Below, piece by piece: positions 11,331-23,077 of a DNA stretch of 64,000 nucleotides. The notes under the pieces were generated by a model. The model had not been told where the DNA came from, made no database searches, and saw nothing but the letters and a program-made list of their open reading frames with translations. This DNA comes from Gibbula magus (Eukaryota > Mollusca > Gastropoda > Trochida > Trochidae): the NCBI GenBank assembly GCA_936450465.1, contig OW388289.1, positions 73,830,593 through 73,894,592 on the forward strand. Direction: 5' to 3'. Position numbers and translations under genes: made by a program. Each line of letters begins with the position of its first letter. Position 1 is the stretch's first letter.

Positions 11331-12770
11331 TTTGGAATGATAATTCCGCAAGCATTTTCTTATCGAAAGTAAAGGAAAAATTTAATTTGTTCTGGGATAT
11401 TGTGCTGGAAACAATGGATACAGATGTAAATGGAGCCATAAATGACTTTGTAAAACTTTTGTCGACTTCAGCCGAGTGTATGCTGAAAAATGTAAATCGC
11501 AAACCCCGAAAATGTAATCAAAATATGAATTGTATAAACGCGAAAAATGCTCGTAAAAGTCGTCGAAGATTCAGAGTTACCCGTAATAACTCCGATAGAC
11601 AGAAATATTGCGTAAGTAGAAATAAGTACAAAGCTTGTTGTCGAACAAATAAACTTAATATGAAAATGCGCAGACAAAAACAACTTGAACGATCTATAAA
11701 CGATCCATTTGCTTTTTGCAAAAACATTCGTCATTTCCAAAGAAATTCGGCGGGAAACAGCATAACAAAAACCGAATGGTTAAATCATTTTAAAGACGTG
11801 TATTCAAACGATATTACATTAGATATAGCATTCGAGAATGTAACTAAATCGGAAGATTTTAATAAAGAGTTCTACACAGACATAGATAAATTTGTACTGG
11901 ACAGTCCTATCTTTGAACAGGAAATACTCGACGCTATTAGTCATCTAAAAACGGGAAGGCTGCCGGACTTGACGATATCATAATAGAAATGATAACATGT
12001 TCTAAATGGGAAATAATGCCGTTCCTTAAGAAATGTTTCAATAAGCTGTTTGAAATTGGAACTTTTCCTTGTAGTTGGTCAAGCTCTGTAATAATTCCAC
12101 TTCATAAAAAGGGGGACAGAAACGATCCAGATAACTATCGGGGAATATCATGAATGAGTATATCATGGGAAAAGTGTTTACGTTGATATTGAACAACAGA
12201 TTATCAAACTGGGCGAATATGCGTGATAAGATTCCTGAATCCCAGGCTGGATTTAGGGAGGGATATTCCACTGTGGATCATATATTTACGATTCGGTCAG
12301 TCATACTTAATTGTAAAACTTACTTACGTAAAACAGGTCTACAAGGGAAAATGTTGAACACTCTAAAGTCAATGTACTGTAACATTCGATCTTGTGTGCG
12401 CTGCGCAGATGGGGTTACAGATCCTTTCGATTGTCCCTTAAGGCTTAAGACAAGGCTGTTCCTTAAGCCCACTTTTGTTTTCCTTTTTTATAAGTGAATT
12501 ATATCGTGATATAATTTCTAAAGGAACACATGGAATTTTATAGAAATTATAATCCTCCTTTTTGCTGACGATGTTATTTTAGCCTCAGATACTGTAGTCA
12601 GTTTACAGAATCAATTAAATATCTTGGAAAGTTACACGAAAGAATGGAACTTATCAGTTAATCTTACGAAAACAGAAATAGTATTTTTTTTGGAGAGGCG
12701 GACATGTGGCCGCAAGAGAACGTTGGTTCTATGATGGTAATTTGATCAATATATCCAATCAGTATTCCTA
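11331..12770 (+). pseudogene. LINE RT fingers and palm (copy 2)
   Basis: An open frame at 11387-11983 encodes the basic linker between endonuclease and RT (ARKSRRRFRVTRNN, MKMRRQKQLERSINDPFAF) and the first RT block (EQEILDAISHLKTG). After a one-base shift it goes on as GLDDIIIEMI, WSSSVIIPLHKKGDRNDP, DNYRGIS, then LILNNRLSNW and ESQAGFREGYSTVDHIF in the frame at 12150-12497. Motif A is deleted as in copy 1, the same extra A breaks the PLGLRQG block, and FADD is at 12561-12572. The copy stops at 12770, where the inverted arm region begins. Sharing both the deletion and the frameshift shows that the duplication came after the element had died. Confidence 0.8.
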
Positions 12771-12789
12771 TCAGTATCTGACAGTGGCA

Positions 12790-12953
12790 ATGCGTGCAAT
12801 GCGGGGTCAATTCGTGGCACTTTGTGTGCAATTTTGCGCGTCAAATGCGCAACATATACCTGAGGTGTGCGCATTGTTATGTAAACTAATTATGTAAACA
12901 ATGCTTCACGCATTGGCACGCACTGAGGTCTTGAGATGCGGATGGAAAATTCT
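12790..12953 (-). repeat. Right arm of long inverted repeat framing the 2A LINE
   Basis: Reverse complement of 7496-7682 by eye, with one GCGCACACCTCA module instead of two and a short extra piece (GCGTGAAGCATTG). The arms are 5.1 kb apart. The LINE sequence ends about 20 bases inside this arm. Confidence 0.75.
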
Positions 12954-13746
12954 TGCAAGTATAAATGTAAACTGTTAATTTGTTTTTACGTATTCTCGAA
13001 ATCAATACTTTCCAAAGCAATGACACACCATAACGTGAGCTAGACGATTTAAAAACCTTTCAACTGTTCATCTATCATGTTACATTAACCATTTGAAGAG
13101 TTTTATGACTTTCCTTATGTGTGTAAGCTAATGAAATGAGTTTAGTGTCTCTCTGTATTGTGATTTATCATTTCAATTGTTGTATTCATAACTTCACCAT
13201 TATCGGCTTTAAAATTTGTTCCTGGAACCAAACATTAATAAAGATTATATCAGATGATAAAATTGAAAAGTTGAAATATACATAATAAATATAAACTCAT
13301 AAATCATTTTGAAGATATTACACTTACAATAAGTTAACCCACTCTCTGTGTAGAATTTAGAATCCCATGGGTTTATTTCATAAGGGTCATGTTACAACAT
13401 ATCACTTGCAGAACATGTTTTTTTGTTCATGCAGATATCTATGTTGTATGGAAGTGAACATATGCAACTGTTCCTCATTCAATAAATGCATGATCTTTTG
13501 TATGTTCCCCAACGGCACAAACAAACACGTTCATATCGTATGTCTTCGGTGCCCTTTTAGTACTTCAGTGTCTCATAAGCTTCATTGCAAGAAGTCTTAA
13601 ATGAAACACGCAGTTACCATTATAATAGTAATACTAGTATACAGTAAATACGACGTCTACATGAATATGTATTAGTTACAGTTCAATTTGCGCATATATC
13701 CGTCAATTATAGATTTCTCTTTTATTTTCAAAACATGTGGACACTT
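12954..13746. other. AT-rich non-coding stretch
   Basis: No repeat partner or credible frame seen. A 77-codon Cys/His-rich frame at 13367-13600 (+) has no regular zinc-finger spacing and is probably chance. Confidence 0.4.
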
Positions 13747-14423
13747 GGCCATCTTGTTTTTACCCGAGATAGGTAGACGCAGATGTTGTGTATTACCTTA
13801 TTCTATGCATGCTATGTGTTGATAATACCTGTTTCAGATATTGTAGGTCCGTATTGTACTAAAGAACATTAACAAATGTATACTGATAAATAAAGTAATA
13901 AATTCTGCAGACCACATACATGTACAAAGTATTTATTTTGGGCCTTTATGAGTGGAAACAATGTAACACTGTTAAGACATTTTCGTGATGTTTTGGCAAA
14001 TGTCAATTTGATCTCTTAAGCTACATGATTGTGACGCAAATGAGTGTCAATAAATACATCCTGGTTCCAGGATGCACTCTGCAAATTGCACTATTGACTC
14101 TGTAATTACACTCTTTTGATGTGAAACTGTTGCGGTAATGTACATGCAAAATGATATATAAAGTCTGACTTCCAGGAAGCAGTCTCAATCTTCTTCATTC
14201 TTCAGTTACCTTGAACAATCAATTTCATTCTCTATTTTTGCACATTCAATGGAAGGTTAAAGTGACCGTTCTAGTTCCACTGTCACATGAAATGTTGAAA
14301 TTTCTTATAGCTGTCTCTTGATTATATTCAATAATATCATTTATACACCTTCACATAGCGTGCATAGAAAAAGGTAATACACAAAATCTGCGTCTACCTA
14401 TCTCGGGTCAAAACAAGATGGCC
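13747..14423. mobile_element. MITE-like element with 72-bp terminal inverted repeats
   Basis: 13747-13818 (starting GGCCATCTTGTTTT, with ACCCGAGATAGGTAGACGCA) is matched in inverse orientation by about 14352-14423 with only a few mismatches. The 530-base interior has no ORF. I find no convincing target duplication, so the superfamily is open. It abuts further inverted repeats at 14424-15170. Confidence 0.75.
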
Positions 14424-15172
14424 ATCCTGGTCCCCGGGCTTAGTTGCGCTGCACTTCACTAATGCCCCTATTTCACTACGACCCGAATTGCCACGAATCG
14501 CCACGAATTGGAAAATTTGCACTTTAAACATTCGTAGATAATTCGTAATTGATTCGTGATATTCGTAAATGATTCCTAGTTGATTCGGCAACATTCTTGT
14601 AATTCGTGGCATTCGTGGACAAATTTTTGTTTGTCAAAAGATTTTCACGAATCATCTACGAATTTCAGATTCGTAGTTGCTTCGTAAACTGTTCGTATTT
14701 AATTCGGGACGTTCGTAACAACTTCGTAAACAATTCTTGGAAATTCGTGGTTGATAATTTTGATGTTCTCATCCCGAATTAACCCCGAAGCATTTACGAA
14801 CTATCGTAAACTATTCGTACTTGATTCGTGATATCGTATCTTATTCGTGGAAATTCGTAGTACATTCGTGACTGTGTCTTAATCATTTCGTACAATTCGT
14901 AGACAATTCGTAAAGAATTCGTACATGTTTCGTAGGTTTTTAGCATGAAAAGCTACGAATGTTCGTAAACATTTCGTACAAGTGTAAATGCTGTTCACGA
15001 ATTTTGCCGAATGCTCACGAATATTCACGAATTTATGCAGCCGCCTATTCGTGGTGATTCGTGGCAATTCGGGTCGTAGTGAAATAGGGGCATAATCAGT
15101 AATAGCGGAGCCCAGTCGAGGAATGTTGAGTAGCGCTACTGAGCCAGGGTACCAGGGTGCAAGATGGCATGC
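14424..15172. repeat. Outer inverted repeat around the Harbinger-like MITE
   Basis: CCTGGTCCCCGGGCT..AGT.GCGCT (14426-14455) matches, inverted, AGCGCTACTGAGCCAGGGTACCAGG (near 15132-15156). The far end (GCAAGATGGCATGCC) again resembles the GGCCATCTTG tip of the neighbour at 13747. It looks like an older palindromic element split by the Harbinger-like insertion. Confidence 0.5.
14463..15092. mobile_element. Harbinger-like MITE of TTCGTA/TTCGTG words
   Basis: 46-base TIRs, starting TGCCCCTATTTCACTACGAC, match at both ends with one mismatch. They are flanked by TAA on each side (14460-14462 and 15093-15095), a target duplication that fits the TWA preference of PIF/Harbinger. The 540-base interior is almost entirely a degenerate mesh of ATTCGTA, TTCGTGG and their complements. 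No transposase is present. The superfamily call rests on TSD length and sequence and is moderate. Confidence 0.75.
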
Positions 15173-17060
15173 CATTGGCTACTGAATATTACCTGCGTTG
15201 CTTTATTACCATTGGCTCTATATTTCTATAAGCTACAGAATGATTCTGTATGAAGCATCAACTTCAACAAAGTTACATTATTTAGATCATATCGTTTATT
15301 GAGGTTATCATTGGCCGTTATTTACATGAGCCTCTTAGTACCCTGAGAGTATTACCTGAGAGTATATAACCTCATATATACATTAGGAAATACCTGTGCT
15401 GTGACAACCATGTGTCACCAAGGTCACCATTACTGGAAGCGCAGGGATACAGTGTCATCCGATTAATGAGAGATTTCCTTTCCGAATCGCCTTATCAGCA
15501 AATATCTCCCCTGGAAGGATCTTGTAACATGTATTATTGTTTTTCTTAAAGGTCAAGAAATGTTATTTTGTTGTATTCCGAAAGTCCAAATTGTTATTGC
15601 AGCTACGATTCCTCGTTAACAAAGGACTTAATTGATATATAAATGTAGTGGTATATAATGTTGGTTTCCTGTCACTTTATCGATTCGTGAGTTGATTGGC
15701 ACATAAAACAAGTTAATTTGAGCATTACGAAAATGTTTATGATCCCTGCTAACATTGTTTGTGTGTATAATAAAAAGTGGGGACTTGTTGGGAAATCGGT
15801 GGTTAAAATTCGGTGCTCGATGTACAGGCGGTTGGACAATGGATGAGGGTTTTGCCTGGGTGTTTGCTGGTCTAGTTGGAGACTGTCAGTACTGTTTCAT
15901 ATTAAGGCCTACCATTACAATAAACCCATGAATGATTTCTTGTATTATATCTTGTATGATAACTTGATAACATGAAAAACCTGGAATGCAAAATCGTGTA
16001 CTAAATTAGTACAAAAGCGCTCCTTTTGCGTAATATTGTTTCAAATTAAGTTAAACAAGTTTCTAATTGCAAAATAAGGAGAAATTTGTGTTGAAATGTT
16101 GAAATTTGTTTGTGCCGATTATATCGGATTACCCACAGTGTCACGTGGGTCATACATTGATACAGCTCTGTTCATTGGTCATTATAATTGTTAAGATACA
16201 AAGACAACGTATGGCATTGGCTGAAGTTGTTCCCCCCCAAGCAATAACCTCTTCAACCTGACATGGCGAGGAGAAGTTGTTTATGGAACGGAAGTAGTAA
16301 TGTGTTTTTGTCACAGCATGACTGTGCAAACTGAATGATACTGGCTTTTTATCTGAACCGTTAACCAGCCGTTCGCGGCAAATACAGAAATAGAAATTGC
16401 ACTCAAAGTTTTAAAGTCTAGTTAATCCACAGATAGTGAGGGCACACCGCCCGAATTCTACATATACATGCTCGTTTTATAGTTCCTTATCAATAAATTC
16501 TTTTTAATGCAGTTTTATAGAGATTATTACCCGAGGACTTATGACTTTTACGAAATGAGTGTGATTTTTTGTATGTCTTTATTACTGTTTAAATACATTC
16601 AATTTGAATCGCGTAAAAGTAACCAGAAAACGGCCCATTGTTTCTTGCGACGGCAAGCTACAACACCGTCATGGAAATTTGTTTTATGACGTCAAAGACG
16701 ACAAAATACCAGAACCCTCAATAAAATCTGTACATATGTTACACATATGGGTTAATACACACAGTTGATTATTTTGGCGATATTCGCATATTTAGTCATT
16801 CACAATGCTGAGTGGTCAGCAGCCAGAGAATGACACGACGATTGGTGGACGGTACTACTTTCTTGCTTCATTGATACATAGAACGTGCCGAACACGGTCA
16901 CACATCTCGATTTTAAAGGATGGCCGAAATATATTATTTTCTTTTGAATTCTTATCTGCAATTGGTTCATAAGACTATTTTGTGAAAAATGAGACCCCAA
17001 AAAATTAATATGTTGTTCCTATATTAAATTAGAGCGACTTAAACTTCACATAAAAATCGC
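15173..17060. other. Long non-coding stretch
   Basis: No coding frame, RNA gene or repeat partner recognised. CCCAC AGTGTCAC GTGGG near 16132 is a small inverted repeat containing a CACGTG E-box, likely chance. Confidence 0.4.
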
Positions 17061-17079
17061 CTGCTTTTCAGTGGCCAGC

Positions 17080-17160
17080 GACAAACGAAAAATGGGGCGG
17101 GGCTTAGAGGGTTTGAAGCTAACCGGTAGTGACGTACGTGGAGGGACGGGTTGTAAACAT
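17080..17160 (+). promoter_or_regulatory. Candidate promoter with GC box and CRE-like site
   Basis: GGGGCGGGGC (17093-17102, an Sp1/KLF-type GC box) and TGACGTACGT (about 17129) lie within 50 bases in a GC-richer island, 70-140 bases upstream of a THAP-like ATG. The two motifs are seen; promoter function is inferred. Confidence 0.35.
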
Positions 17161-17231
17161 TCGCTTACTATTTACAATGGCAAACACTGGGGAACCCGTC
17201 ATTTAATCTGTTATATCTACGCTTTGCAGCA

Positions 17232-17385
17232 ATGCCACATCGCTGTTCTGCTGTAAACTGTTCGAGTAATCTTGGTTATCAAGCTTCACTTTACAAGTGT
17301 CCTAAAATCGTTATATATATATATAGAATATAATTGATCTGAATATTGAAAGACGGTGGATTCTTAAGTGTTCGTAAATATAGGA
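17232..17385 (+). pseudogene. THAP-type zinc-finger N-terminus (broken)
   Basis: ATG 17232 reads MPHRCSAVNCSSNLGYQASL then YKCPK. This is the spacing of a THAP C2CH finger start, where Cys-x4-Cys follows an MP start and the aligned position is usually F-x-FP. The frame then runs into a (TA)n stretch and stops at 17333. Just beyond, in another frame, DLNIERRWILKC resembles the next THAP segment (DPELRKKWxxx). The later Cys-x2-His pair and AVPTIF box are not seen. THAP domains occur in host transcription factors and in P-element-type transposases. Either a degenerate exon or a relic fits. The (TA)n expansion probably caused the break. Confidence 0.45.
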
Positions 17386-17389
17386 TAAA

Positions 17390-20090
17390 ATCAATGCCAA
17401 AGATATATTAGATGAAAAATGAAACCAAGATGATAATATATACGAAGTATAGTTGAGACAAGGAAATCAGATATTCGGTGTTGTTGTTACTTTTTGCTAG
17501 AGCATTTTTTTGTGTTAAAAATAAAACAACTAACGCGAGATTAGCCGGCGATGTAGGCCCTACGGTAAGCCATTGACAATCAAAGCCCATCACAACATCC
17601 TGTTTTTATAACGTTGTTAATCTACCGACAACCTAATTTTCTAACAGTACATTACAGCAATCAAAGCAACTCACCTTTCTTAAAACATCAAAAGTACTTG
17701 GTTATCAACGATAATAGCCCATCTACGAATTCACTGTTTAAGCATCCATCTAAAAAAACACTGCATCCAAATGTTACATTTTACGATTGACTTGTTAACA
17801 ATAACATTAAGAGCTTGGTTGGTTGTCGGCTTTGGATTACGTTCAGAATCTAAAAAATAATAAAATAATGTTTTAGCTATTAAAGACTTTGACATTTCAG
17901 CAAGCGCATCAATTAATGTAAGAAATTTACCTTACATGTATAAACGTATCCAAGTGAAGAATATGAATATCCAAATGCACAAAAACACAAATTGTAAACT
18001 TTAAAATCCACCAATGATAAACCTTGGAAGATGGCCTTTCTCGACTGACAAGGTCCAAAGGGTTATGGAGATTTTACACTAAAATTGATTTCATTGGTTC
18101 ATTATTAAGCGTTCATTGGATAACTTGAAAAAAATAGCGTCCATGTTGTTACAAGACAGGAAAAGGTTCCCGCCAATCTAATTACACCGAGACAGAGAGG
18201 AAGACTTGTCGTACCGACCATCTGCTTGTGTTTATATTGTCATTATTACTTTAATAGAAAAGTTGTTGACGATTAATTTTAATAATTTCAACGGCTCCAC
18301 GTTGTCATTGTATGTAAACAGACATGCCTGCCAACAGAGTAAAACATGAACAGTTCCGGACACGAGAATGTTCAATCCATGAATAATTAGATCTACCTAA
18401 CACAACATCAGAAAATACTGAACAATCTATGCACAATTCTCGTTCTTTCTGAATAAAAAAAAGCGTGCAGAATGAGATAAAACCTCTCATTTGACACCGG
18501 GACTGCAGTTCATAGATCGAAATAAACTTTCACCAGAGCGTCCTTTTCACGCAGGGTACCAACATTCGGCATCCATTACGATAAATATAACCCTAGGCAC
18601 ACATATCCTGGATCCAATGTTTCGTTGTTGTAATCGTTTACATCATCTCGACTGTAAATGTCCAATTAGATTTATCGTTCTTAGTTGTGGATATACAGCC
18701 GTCATGACGTGAACTGAATCCACATTCCCCGAGACGAAATATTGATCAAACTTCAGATTGGTTGACCCTCTTGACCCTCTTGACATACAAATGTAATGTG
18801 GGCATTACTACTTGAACTGTTGTCATTGCCGGAAAATGTTAGGGTTTTTCCAATTTTCGGTTGAACGCTATGTTGTTCAGTCACTCCCAGACATCAGTCA
18901 TTCACATTGTGGGTACTGCAGCAAGGCGTAATGATCTACTTCTTAAAATAATAATAAGGAGTCGCAAAATAAAGCTTGTCCACCCGCAACAAGAATTACA
19001 TTTTTGGGCGTTACCTTCGACACTTTATCTCTTACACTAGAAGTTGAAGATGCAAAGATACGGGATATTCAAGAACTCTTGCAACAATGGTTGGTACCCA
19101 AGAAATAGTAAAGGGGGATTCTAAATATTGTCTCATGAATAGTAAAGCGGATATTATAATTCAATCAAATAAACATAATCTGTAGAATCAACAGACCAAT
19201 CAGATCTTTCGAATGGGTATCAACTGCGGTATAACGTTCACGGGAGGTTTTTGTGTGAATTTTCGAGTTTGAAGAGCTATAAAAGTTGTCCTAAGATTGA
19301 CATGTGGTGGAAATCAGTCGGGTTTTGCGGAGAAATGTATAATTGATAGGTACGTGCGTACATTTGTGAATATTACCAATTATTAGGGTAACTTTTGACC
19401 TAATGTTGAATAGCTCTTTAGTTCGGAAAAATGGCTGCCCTTGCTCCTTATTATATAGGGGGCAGTTTTTTTTAACCTACGTTTTACCTACGTTTTAATT
19501 ATATCGAGTACCTATGCCATCGGGCTACCAGACGCTCTTAGAAACCTTAGGATTGTTTGTCAGTATGAAATCCCGCGATCTATTCAAGACCGGTATACCG
19601 CACGGAGACAGCATGGAAATGCAGAGTTTGAGCTGCCAATCACATCGCTACGCGTGGAAGTTTTGCGTTGCACGTGCGTGAAAGAATCCATTCCATTAGG
19701 GTCGTATCTACTTGTACCATATCCGATGAATGAGAACCGAAATTTGCAAAATAATTGATTTTGGTGTCCGGTGATTGAAATGTATTGTTTCAAATGTAAA
19801 ATAATCACATATTATTATGCATGTTTCGGGACGTCATACATGAAGTAATTTTCCATTACTTAATGGTACCGCTTGCAAACCGCCAGACGCGACTTTCAGA
19901 GATATTCGTATGACTCTAAACCACCTTGTAGGATGTTGTATGCATTGTATTGTAAATAATATGGATGTCACTGAATTGAAGTCAACAAAATGTATAATAC
20001 ATTGTACAGAAAGGGCAATTTATATAAAACACAATGTCATGACTCCCCTGTACTGTATAACGTATTAAGGTGTAAAAACCGAGAATGACA
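17390..20090. other. Long non-coding stretch
   Basis: AT-rich. The short frames present are not supported by motifs, splice signals or repeat partners. I see nothing else in it. Confidence 0.4.
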
Positions 20091-21195
20091 AAATGTCTCA
20101 TAAATCAAAGGGACGTTCGCGACAGAACAAGCTTCATGGCGTAGACATAACGCACGCAGCTACAGTCTTTCAATCGTTGATCAATATCGCCATATGTCTT
20201 GTACATTACATTCATCATACAATGGATGGTGTTCTCGGCAGGATTAAGACAAGTGATATTTTCCATATCCGTTGTGGTCATATGCAGATACCGATGCAAC
20301 TTACAGAGGTCAAATGACGCAACTTTTGAAAAGTAAGATAACATCAATCGTTTTGTCATTTAGAACGTATGTAACACAGGATAAAAAGAAGGATCATAAA
20401 CAAATATATTTTCCTAAAAATAAAATTAAGAAATGACAAAATAAAAAGTCAGCAGTGATATTGTGTGTGGAAAGATGTATTAAGTTCATCGAGAAGTAAT
20501 TGACAAGTAATCCCGGCAGATTGAATCATACATGTATGTATGTTCATTTACTCAATATCCACCTTCACTGTTCTATCAAACGGGCATTAGAAAATTAACG
20601 AACTACCTCTCCGTGTGAGCAACTCTCGTCTCTAAGTGGAATAGACTCGATTGACATACTACATATACACAGGCAAAAGCATGCGAGTTCGAATTTGTTG
20701 TTGAAACATTAAACATTTTCAACTGAAGGCTCGCCAAACACATTGTTTATTCCTAATGCAGGATATTGACCATCCCAAAACACACTCGCATGGTACCGTT
20801 AACCTATGTTTATCAAATTATATCAATGTTTTTGACAATCAATTTTGACATCTTACCCTTTTTTAGTTCATGCATTATGTAATTAAGTCCCTCGAACAAA
20901 TGAATCAATGTATTCTGCTGCGTAATAAGCAGCGAATGTTGCATGTATGTAGATGTCAAGTAAAATTCATGTGGTTTCTGTTAGTGTGCTCATGTGGTCA
21001 GGGGACTTTGCCAAGGGACCCTATATATAACACGTCATGGATGGAATGTGAATGATATATAAGCCAAGGTAGATATACAAAGTTTACATCAGGCGCAGAT
21101 AAATCTGCGGACTGATAATTACCGGTATAACCGCTTTGTAAATGGTAAATACATGACACGTTTACCGTTCAGCCTAATAGAACAAGAGTGTTGAC
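20091..21195. other. Non-coding stretch
   Basis: Overlapping 74- and 84-codon frames on opposite strands at 20093-20359 shadow one another and carry no domain. Nothing else recognised. Confidence 0.35.
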
Positions 21196-21199
21196 CATT

Positions 21200-21502
21200 T
21201 CACCATGTATCATCATCTTCTGAGATACTGTATGGGTTCTCGTACAGATTGATCATTACGCCATATCTGCACTTGTAAGAATAGAAAGCGACATCAGTGA
21301 AGCATTCCAGTTTGTTCAAAAAATCCAAGTCATAAATAAGGCAACCTGTCAAATGGAGAAAATTAACGGGGACTTTGGCATCAATTCCAGAAACATGACG
21401 AACTCGAGTCCTAGATTTGCAAAACATGTCACGATTCTCCGAAATCGGATTGATGAAGTTATTTTTTCTCGTGGATTGAATGCATACAAGTGACTACATT
21501 TT
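21200..21502 (-). CDS. Candidate terminal exon, unidentified protein
   Basis: On the minus strand an open frame of about 97 codons ends at a stop at 21200-21202. It extends upstream of its first internal Met without a stop (HLYAFNPREKNNFINPISEN before MFCKSRTRVRHVSGID). Upstream near 21500 the sequence reads ATCCTTGTCTAAAATGTAG, a possible branch/acceptor region with the AG just before the frame. Composition is balanced and protein-like, with six Cys, a hydrophobic LHLTGCLIYDLDFL block and an acidic end, SISEDDDTW. I do not recognise the family. It could be the last coding exon of a host gene on the minus strand, or chance. Confidence 0.35.
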
Positions 21503-21509
21503 AGACAAG

Positions 21510-23075
21510 GATATATATCATTTGTATCATGATTGTTATAAAGTTATACACCTATACATAACCTGTTTGGCAGCTTTCTTATAGGCAGCAAATAGGTTAT
21601 AATAGCAAAACCAAGCAATTTAACTCTTAAATCCATTCTTGAAGGACATTTTAAAAATCTGTTAACGTCAAAAGAGCCATTTTATACTTTGTAAAACATA
21701 CGGGAAAATATGACTGCATATAATAAAGTCATTTAATGTCCTTCACCTACCTACCTAACGCGTTCATAGTTCAGTATTATTAGAATACCATCTTTGAAAA
21801 TATATCTTACATTTATTGACAATGCAAACCTTTTTCTCTATCCTAAGATTATGTACAAATTTTCAAAAATGTGTTTTGTCGTTATGTTGAACTCACTACT
21901 ATCATCGTTTTCTTCAGAAGCTTACTTGCATTTCTTAAAATTGTCCCCGAAAATGTTATTTGACTCAAGGTAAACTAAATTCTAATCAGTTCCTCATTGT
22001 GTGGATACATACATTCTTTGTAGTTGGCAGTTCTAACTGTATAAGGCAGGCAATCTATTATTTCCACACATAATGAACCCCTGTCGTTCACCAGCTGAGC
22101 GTATTCCCAATGCAGAACTAAGAAATAACACAATCAGGGATTATACTTAAATCCATCTCAGTTGATCATTACCACATGTGCTTTTCTGGAGAAAAAACCC
22201 CGTGGAAACCAACACATTCTTCTTTTAAAATTGTTCAAATGAATTGGGTTTTTTCCATTGGTAAAAACAATCTTAGGAAGAGGAATTCGAAACATTGGAT
22301 TACTATATCACAATATAGTAACTATACTGGCAATCAAATTATGAAAGTGTGAAAGACATTGGTTTAAAAATCAAAAGATTTGTTAACAGTATGAGCTCCA
22401 CTTTTAAATGCACTTGAGTCAACTATACGGCGTTGTTATTCTCACCGCTTGGTATTCATGACAGTAGCAGATGCTGTTCCTCGAGTGATACCTCCAGACT
22501 CCGGCAGCCACGAACAGGGAGAACAGGTTTATTGTTCGATGATAAATCAGTCGTACTTTCTTACCCAAGGCATTTTTTTCAACACATTCTTTGTACATAT
22601 CTTTGGTTCTGTTATGTTGTAATTTTTTATAAGTTTCTAAGTCTTTATTCAACTAATTTACATCTGTGGTGTGTTTACCAACAGTGATTTCGGTCTGTGA
22701 AATAATCATACATCGCTAAAAATGCATTGCAGTTTCTTCAAGACTCCACTTTAAAAAAATAAATCACACATACATGCATTTACGGTTTAAATGTTACTTT
22801 TTACGGGTCTACTGCTACACTGAAATGCAGCATAGTACCATCCTTTCTTCGATTGTTCTAACCGGCTCGCAGGTTTCACCGCAATGTTCAATCACAATTG
22901 TGTTGGACACTTTCTCCCTGCAATTATACTAACTGCTGTGATTAGAAAAATACCGCTTCGTTAAACCCCAATGTTTACCATGTAGTGGTTCACAGAAGTG
23001 AATACACAATTAGGCCAGGAGGGACCAAAACCTGTAGTGTTTTATTTTACATATGACATCACCACATAATTGTTT
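21510..23075. other. Non-coding stretch
   Basis: No supported gene. Frames on both strands at 22419-22687 overlap each other and lack recognisable domains. Confidence 0.4.
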
Positions 23076-23077
23076 TT

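Larger units (their letters stand above)
7860..12770 (+). mobile_element. Rearranged APE-type non-LTR retrotransposon (LINE) with 2A-like ORF1
   Basis: The order is: 5' UTR with TATA-like box; ORF1 (2A-like peptide, coiled coil, RRM-type core); a piece of reverse transcriptase with the catalytic FADD; the RT C-terminal part; then the ORF2 start with the endonuclease, the RT fingers, and the same RT piece again. A normal element runs ORF1-endonuclease-RT once. This copy therefore looks like two partial elements joined head to tail, or one permuted by duplication. It has many frameshifts and stops and is dead. The clade cannot be fixed by eye; CR1/L2/Rex-like and related APE clades fit. Confidence 0.85.
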
